Assembly: GCA_030263375.1 (NCBI GenBank)
Contig: SZOV01000016.1
Coordinates: 1-44,393 of the forward strand
Length of the DNA: 44,393 bases
Direction: 5' to 3'
Source: Deltaproteobacteria bacterium PRO3
GTDB taxonomy: Bacteria > UBA10199 > DSSB01
Positions within the stretch are counted from its first letter, which is position 1. The number at the start of each line of letters is the position of its first letter. Below are positions 42,260 to 44,393 of the stretch, one piece after another. The notes beneath the pieces were generated by a model, which made no database searches, was not told where the DNA came from, and worked only from the letters and a program-made list of their open reading frames with translations. Both the position numbers and the translations under genes were made by a program.

Positions 42260-43687
42260 TTATCGATCGGCTTGCAGCCGGAGCAGCCGCGGCCCCAGGC
42301 CGACAAAGTAATCCGCCCCTATCCTCAAGCCGTCGCTCAGGCCCTCGCCGTCGGCGGTGTCGCCGTCGATGGCCAGCGGCGGGGCGCTCAGGGTCCCGGA
42401 GGTCAGGTCGAGGGGATAGACCTTTCCGTCGTTGAAATTGGCCGCGATCCCGTAACGCCCGTCCTCGCCGACTTGCAGGCTGGGAAAGAAGATCCGCGCG
42501 CCGGAGACCCCGGCCGCGGTCATCGAGATCTCCCGCAAGGTGCCGTTGTTCAAGTTCACCGCCAGGATGCGCCCGCTGTTGTCCGCGGTCGGCAGGTAGG
42601 CGGTGCCGCCGTCCGGGCTGAGGCTGATCTCGCCGGAGACCCCGGCCCCGCGCTGCCCCAAGGGGATGCTGCGCACCAGGTCGTGACTCAGGGGATCGAA
42701 GACGTCCAAAAACCCGTCGGTCGTCGCCAGTCCGTTGCGGTCCACCGCGCCGCTGCTGACGACGAGGAGACGGCCGTCGGCCACGCCGACCGAGGTGGGG
42801 TTGTAGCCCGAGGTGCTCAGGACGCCGAAGTTCCCGGTCGCGCGCTGGAAGGCCAAGACGGTGCCGGGTTGGTAGTCGTCGTGGACCTCGTCGTAGTTGG
42901 AGGTGGCGATGAAAACCTGGCCCTCGATCTCGACTAAGCCCTTCGGATAGGCGGGCCGAATCGCCGCGAGCGCCCGGCCGCTGGAAGATGTGGCCGAAGT
43001 CGGGAGGGAGGCGGGGAAGGGGTGATGCGACTCCGAGCCCTCTTCCGGCCGGACGGCGGCCAGGCCGGGATTTTGGTGCGTCGTGATGAAGATCTCGCCG
43101 TCCGCGGCGCGCAGGACTTGGTCAGGGGCCCAGGTAAGCGGGATGATCGAGGCCGCGGCCCCGGGACGAGCGGGGTCCCAGGAGAAGAGGTGGTGGTCGT
43201 TCGTCGCGTAATTGGCGCAGACGCCCAGGCCCTCGTCCAGGTCGGTGACGAGACCGGCCGCGCCGCAGGGGGCCGTGTCGTGGGTCGTAAAGCCCGTGAG
43301 GCTCAAAGCAGGCGGCGTCTCGGCGTCGCCGCCGTCGAAGCCTCCCTCGGAGGAGTCGCCGCCCGCCTCGTTATGGAGCGGCGGGTGGCTGTCGCAGGCG
43401 GCGGGAAAGAGGGCCCAAAGGCTGTAGGCGACGGGGCTGTCCCAGTGCGGGGCCTCGTGTCGCGGCAGGGCGCCGAAGGCGTCGCGGAGCAGGGCGGCTC
43501 GGAAGGTCGCGGAGTCGCGGACGGCGAGGCGCGAGGCGGGCGGAGGGGGCGGCAGCGTCGACACGAAGGCATCGCCGGTCGGGGAATTGGCGGGCGAGGC
43601 CGAGGGCAGTGTCTCGAGGGGCGCTTCGCAGACCTGAGGCGTTTCCAGGTAGTAGGTTCTGGGGTCGATGCAGATTTCTTGGCTCAT
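42260..43687 (-). CDS. Beta-propeller (YncE/NHL-like) protein
   Basis: A 475-residue protein. After a Pro/Ala/Thr-rich N-terminal part (1-60) and a segment with two Cys, residues 170-470 form repeated propeller blades (GEIFITTHQNPGLAAV, GQVFIATSNYDEV, GGTAYLPTADNSGRILAVNLNNGTL, YGIAANFNDGKVYPLDLTSG). No signal peptide is obvious at MSQEICIDPRTYY, which is odd for this family; a start further upstream is blocked by the neighbouring gene. AAGGAG lies just before the ATG. It follows the partial surface-protein gene by 20 bases and is probably co-transcribed. Confidence 0.85.
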   Translation of the reverse strand: MSQEICIDPRTYYLETPQVCEAPLETLPSASPANSPTGDAFVSTLPPPPPASRLAVRDSATFRAALLRDAFGALPRHEAPHWDSPVAYSLWALFPAACDSHPPLHNEAGGDSSEGGFDGGDAETPPALSLTGFTTHDTAPCGAAGLVTDLDEGLGVCANYATNDHHLFSWDPARPGAAASIIPLTWAPDQVLRAADGEIFITTHQNPGLAAVRPEEGSESHHPFPASLPTSATSSSGRALAAIRPAYPKGLVEIEGQVFIATSNYDEVHDDYQPGTVLAFQRATGNFGVLSTSGYNPTSVGVADGRLLVVSSGAVDRNGLATTDGFLDVFDPLSHDLVRSIPLGQRGAGVSGEISLSPDGGTAYLPTADNSGRILAVNLNNGTLREISMTAAGVSGARIFFPSLQVGEDGRYGIAANFNDGKVYPLDLTSGTLSAPPLAIDGDTADGEGLSDGLRIGADYFVGLGPRLLRLQADR

Positions 43688-43707
43688 GGTTTTCTCCTTA
43701 AAAAAAA

Positions 43708-44393
43708 TTACCGATGCACGACGCTCAGCGCGTCGAGGTCGAATCCCGCGGAAGTCCCGGTGCCCTCCGAACTCAAGTCGCGGATGCGGATGAAGCGCGC
43801 CCAGGGCAGGCCGAGCTCGCCCAAGTCGAAGGTGTCGCCGCCGGCCGCCGCGGGATCGGTGGGGTCGACGGTGTTGAGCTCGGCGTTGGCGAGCACGGGG
43901 TGTACGCCCGCGCAGCCGGGGTAGAGTTCTTCGCGGTTGCCGCTGGCGCAGGGGAAGGCGAAGAACTGAATCCCGTCCTGGCTGACGGCCACCTCGCCGG
44001 GCTCGGCGAAGGGCGCGGCGGGGTTTCCGCCCGCGTAGAAGGCGTTCTCGAAGACGATGAAGTCGGGCCCGGGGCCGTCGAGGATGGCGGCGTCGGATTT
44101 CAAGACGATGCTGCCTCCGGCTCCCAGGGAAAGGACGTCGAAGCCGCCCTGCTGCAGCCCTCCGCCCTTGGGAGCTCCGAGGACGATGTCGGGCAGGCGG
44201 TCCGCGCCGAAGCCGGCGCCGGGCCCCGGCTGAAAGGAGACCACCGCGTCGGCGAAGGGGTCGGAGGCGACGGGCGTGGGGAGCGGCGTCGCGGTCGCCG
44301 CGGGGCTGGGGCTTGGGGTCGCGCTGGGCGAAGGCAGGGGACTCGGCGTAGCGACAGGTTCCGCGCTGGGCGTGGGGCCGGGCGAGGCGAGGG
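43708..44393 (-). CDS. Surface protein with PTPSPS-type linker, 5' end outside window
   Basis: The frame is open to the window edge, so the N-terminus is missing. The first visible 55 residues are Pro/Ser/Thr/Ala-rich (TPSPLPSPSATPSP pattern), a typical cell-surface or lipoprotein linker. The following 180 residues have GGSIVLKSDAAILDGPGPDFIVFENAF, EVAVSQDG, GGDTFDLGELGLPWARFIRIRDL and a C-terminal FDLDALSVVHR, the conserved core of a family of predicted bacterial cell-surface proteins. A candidate GTG at 44244 would be an internal start and is not favoured. Confidence 0.83.
   Translation of the reverse strand, partial: LASPGPTPSAEPVATPSPLPSPSATPSPSPAATATPLPTPVASDPFADAVVSFQPGPGAGFGADRLPDIVLGAPKGGGLQQGGFDVLSLGAGGSIVLKSDAAILDGPGPDFIVFENAFYAGGNPAAPFAEPGEVAVSQDGIQFFAFPCASGNREELYPGCAGVHPVLANAELNTVDPTDPAAAGGDTFDLGELGLPWARFIRIRDLSSEGTGTSAGFDLDALSVVHR

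Overview
The window is GC-rich, gene-dense bacterial chromosome with about 40 protein genes. Signal peptides, lipoboxes, TolC/RND and TonB parts and outer-membrane proteins show a Gram-negative cell. The mix of gene families (CarH-type B12 regulator, bacterial Rsm22, a MYXO-CTERM-like tail, many lipoproteins with low-complexity linkers, a stand-alone c-di-GMP riboswitch RNA) suggests a deltaproteobacterial-grade lineage (Myxococcota, Bdellovibrionota or relatives). That placement is an inference. No rRNA, tRNA, prophage, insertion sequence or CRISPR array was seen.

Layout. 1-9.4 kb: YgfZ-like Fe-S protein, parallel beta-helix surface protein, flavin reductase, MutY, class I glutamine amidotransferase, PQQ-type sugar dehydrogenase lipoprotein, slipin, exported protein. 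9.4-16.6 kb: a metal-efflux neighbourhood with CzcA-like RND pump and TolC-family partner (no adaptor gene beside them) and four exported or outer-membrane proteins, three of them Cys/His-rich. 16.6-17.3 kb: VapBC toxin-antitoxin pair. 17.3-26.8 kb: housekeeping genes, namely PII, patatin, ODP-type MBL-fold protein, an unusual lipoprotein, two RluA-family pseudouridine synthases, SprT-like protease, glutathione synthetase and Rsm22 methyltransferase. 26.9-29.7 kb: TonB and a BtuCD/FecCD-type importer; the matching binding protein lies at 40.2-41.1 kb. 29.9-33.7 kb: ABC-F ATPase, a free-standing c-di-GMP-I aptamer RNA, CarH-like regulator, and a fasciclin gene whose promoter carries 11-bp-spaced operator repeats. 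33.8-35.6 kb: structured leader and a stand-alone reverse transcriptase. 35.6-44.4 kb: ABC exporter, SGNH-hydrolase lipoprotein, TerC, the binding-protein operon, a beta-propeller protein, and a surface protein cut by the window edge.

The most interesting stretch is 31.8-35.6 kb. A perfectly recognisable c-di-GMP-I riboswitch has its own promoter and terminator but no gene downstream in its orientation. It ends against the stop codon of a convergent gene for a predicted adenosylcobalamin light sensor. That gene faces an operator of four 11-bp repeats overlapping the -35 box of a fasciclin gene. Next to this is a reverse transcriptase with a YGDD active site, group-II-like motifs, no intron and a hairpin-rich leader. 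A B12-type importer and TonB nearby could supply the CarH cofactor.

A family of short GTAG-headed palindromes (REP-like) is scattered between genes, with three identical 28-bp copies and several variants. No REP-associated transposase is present in the window.
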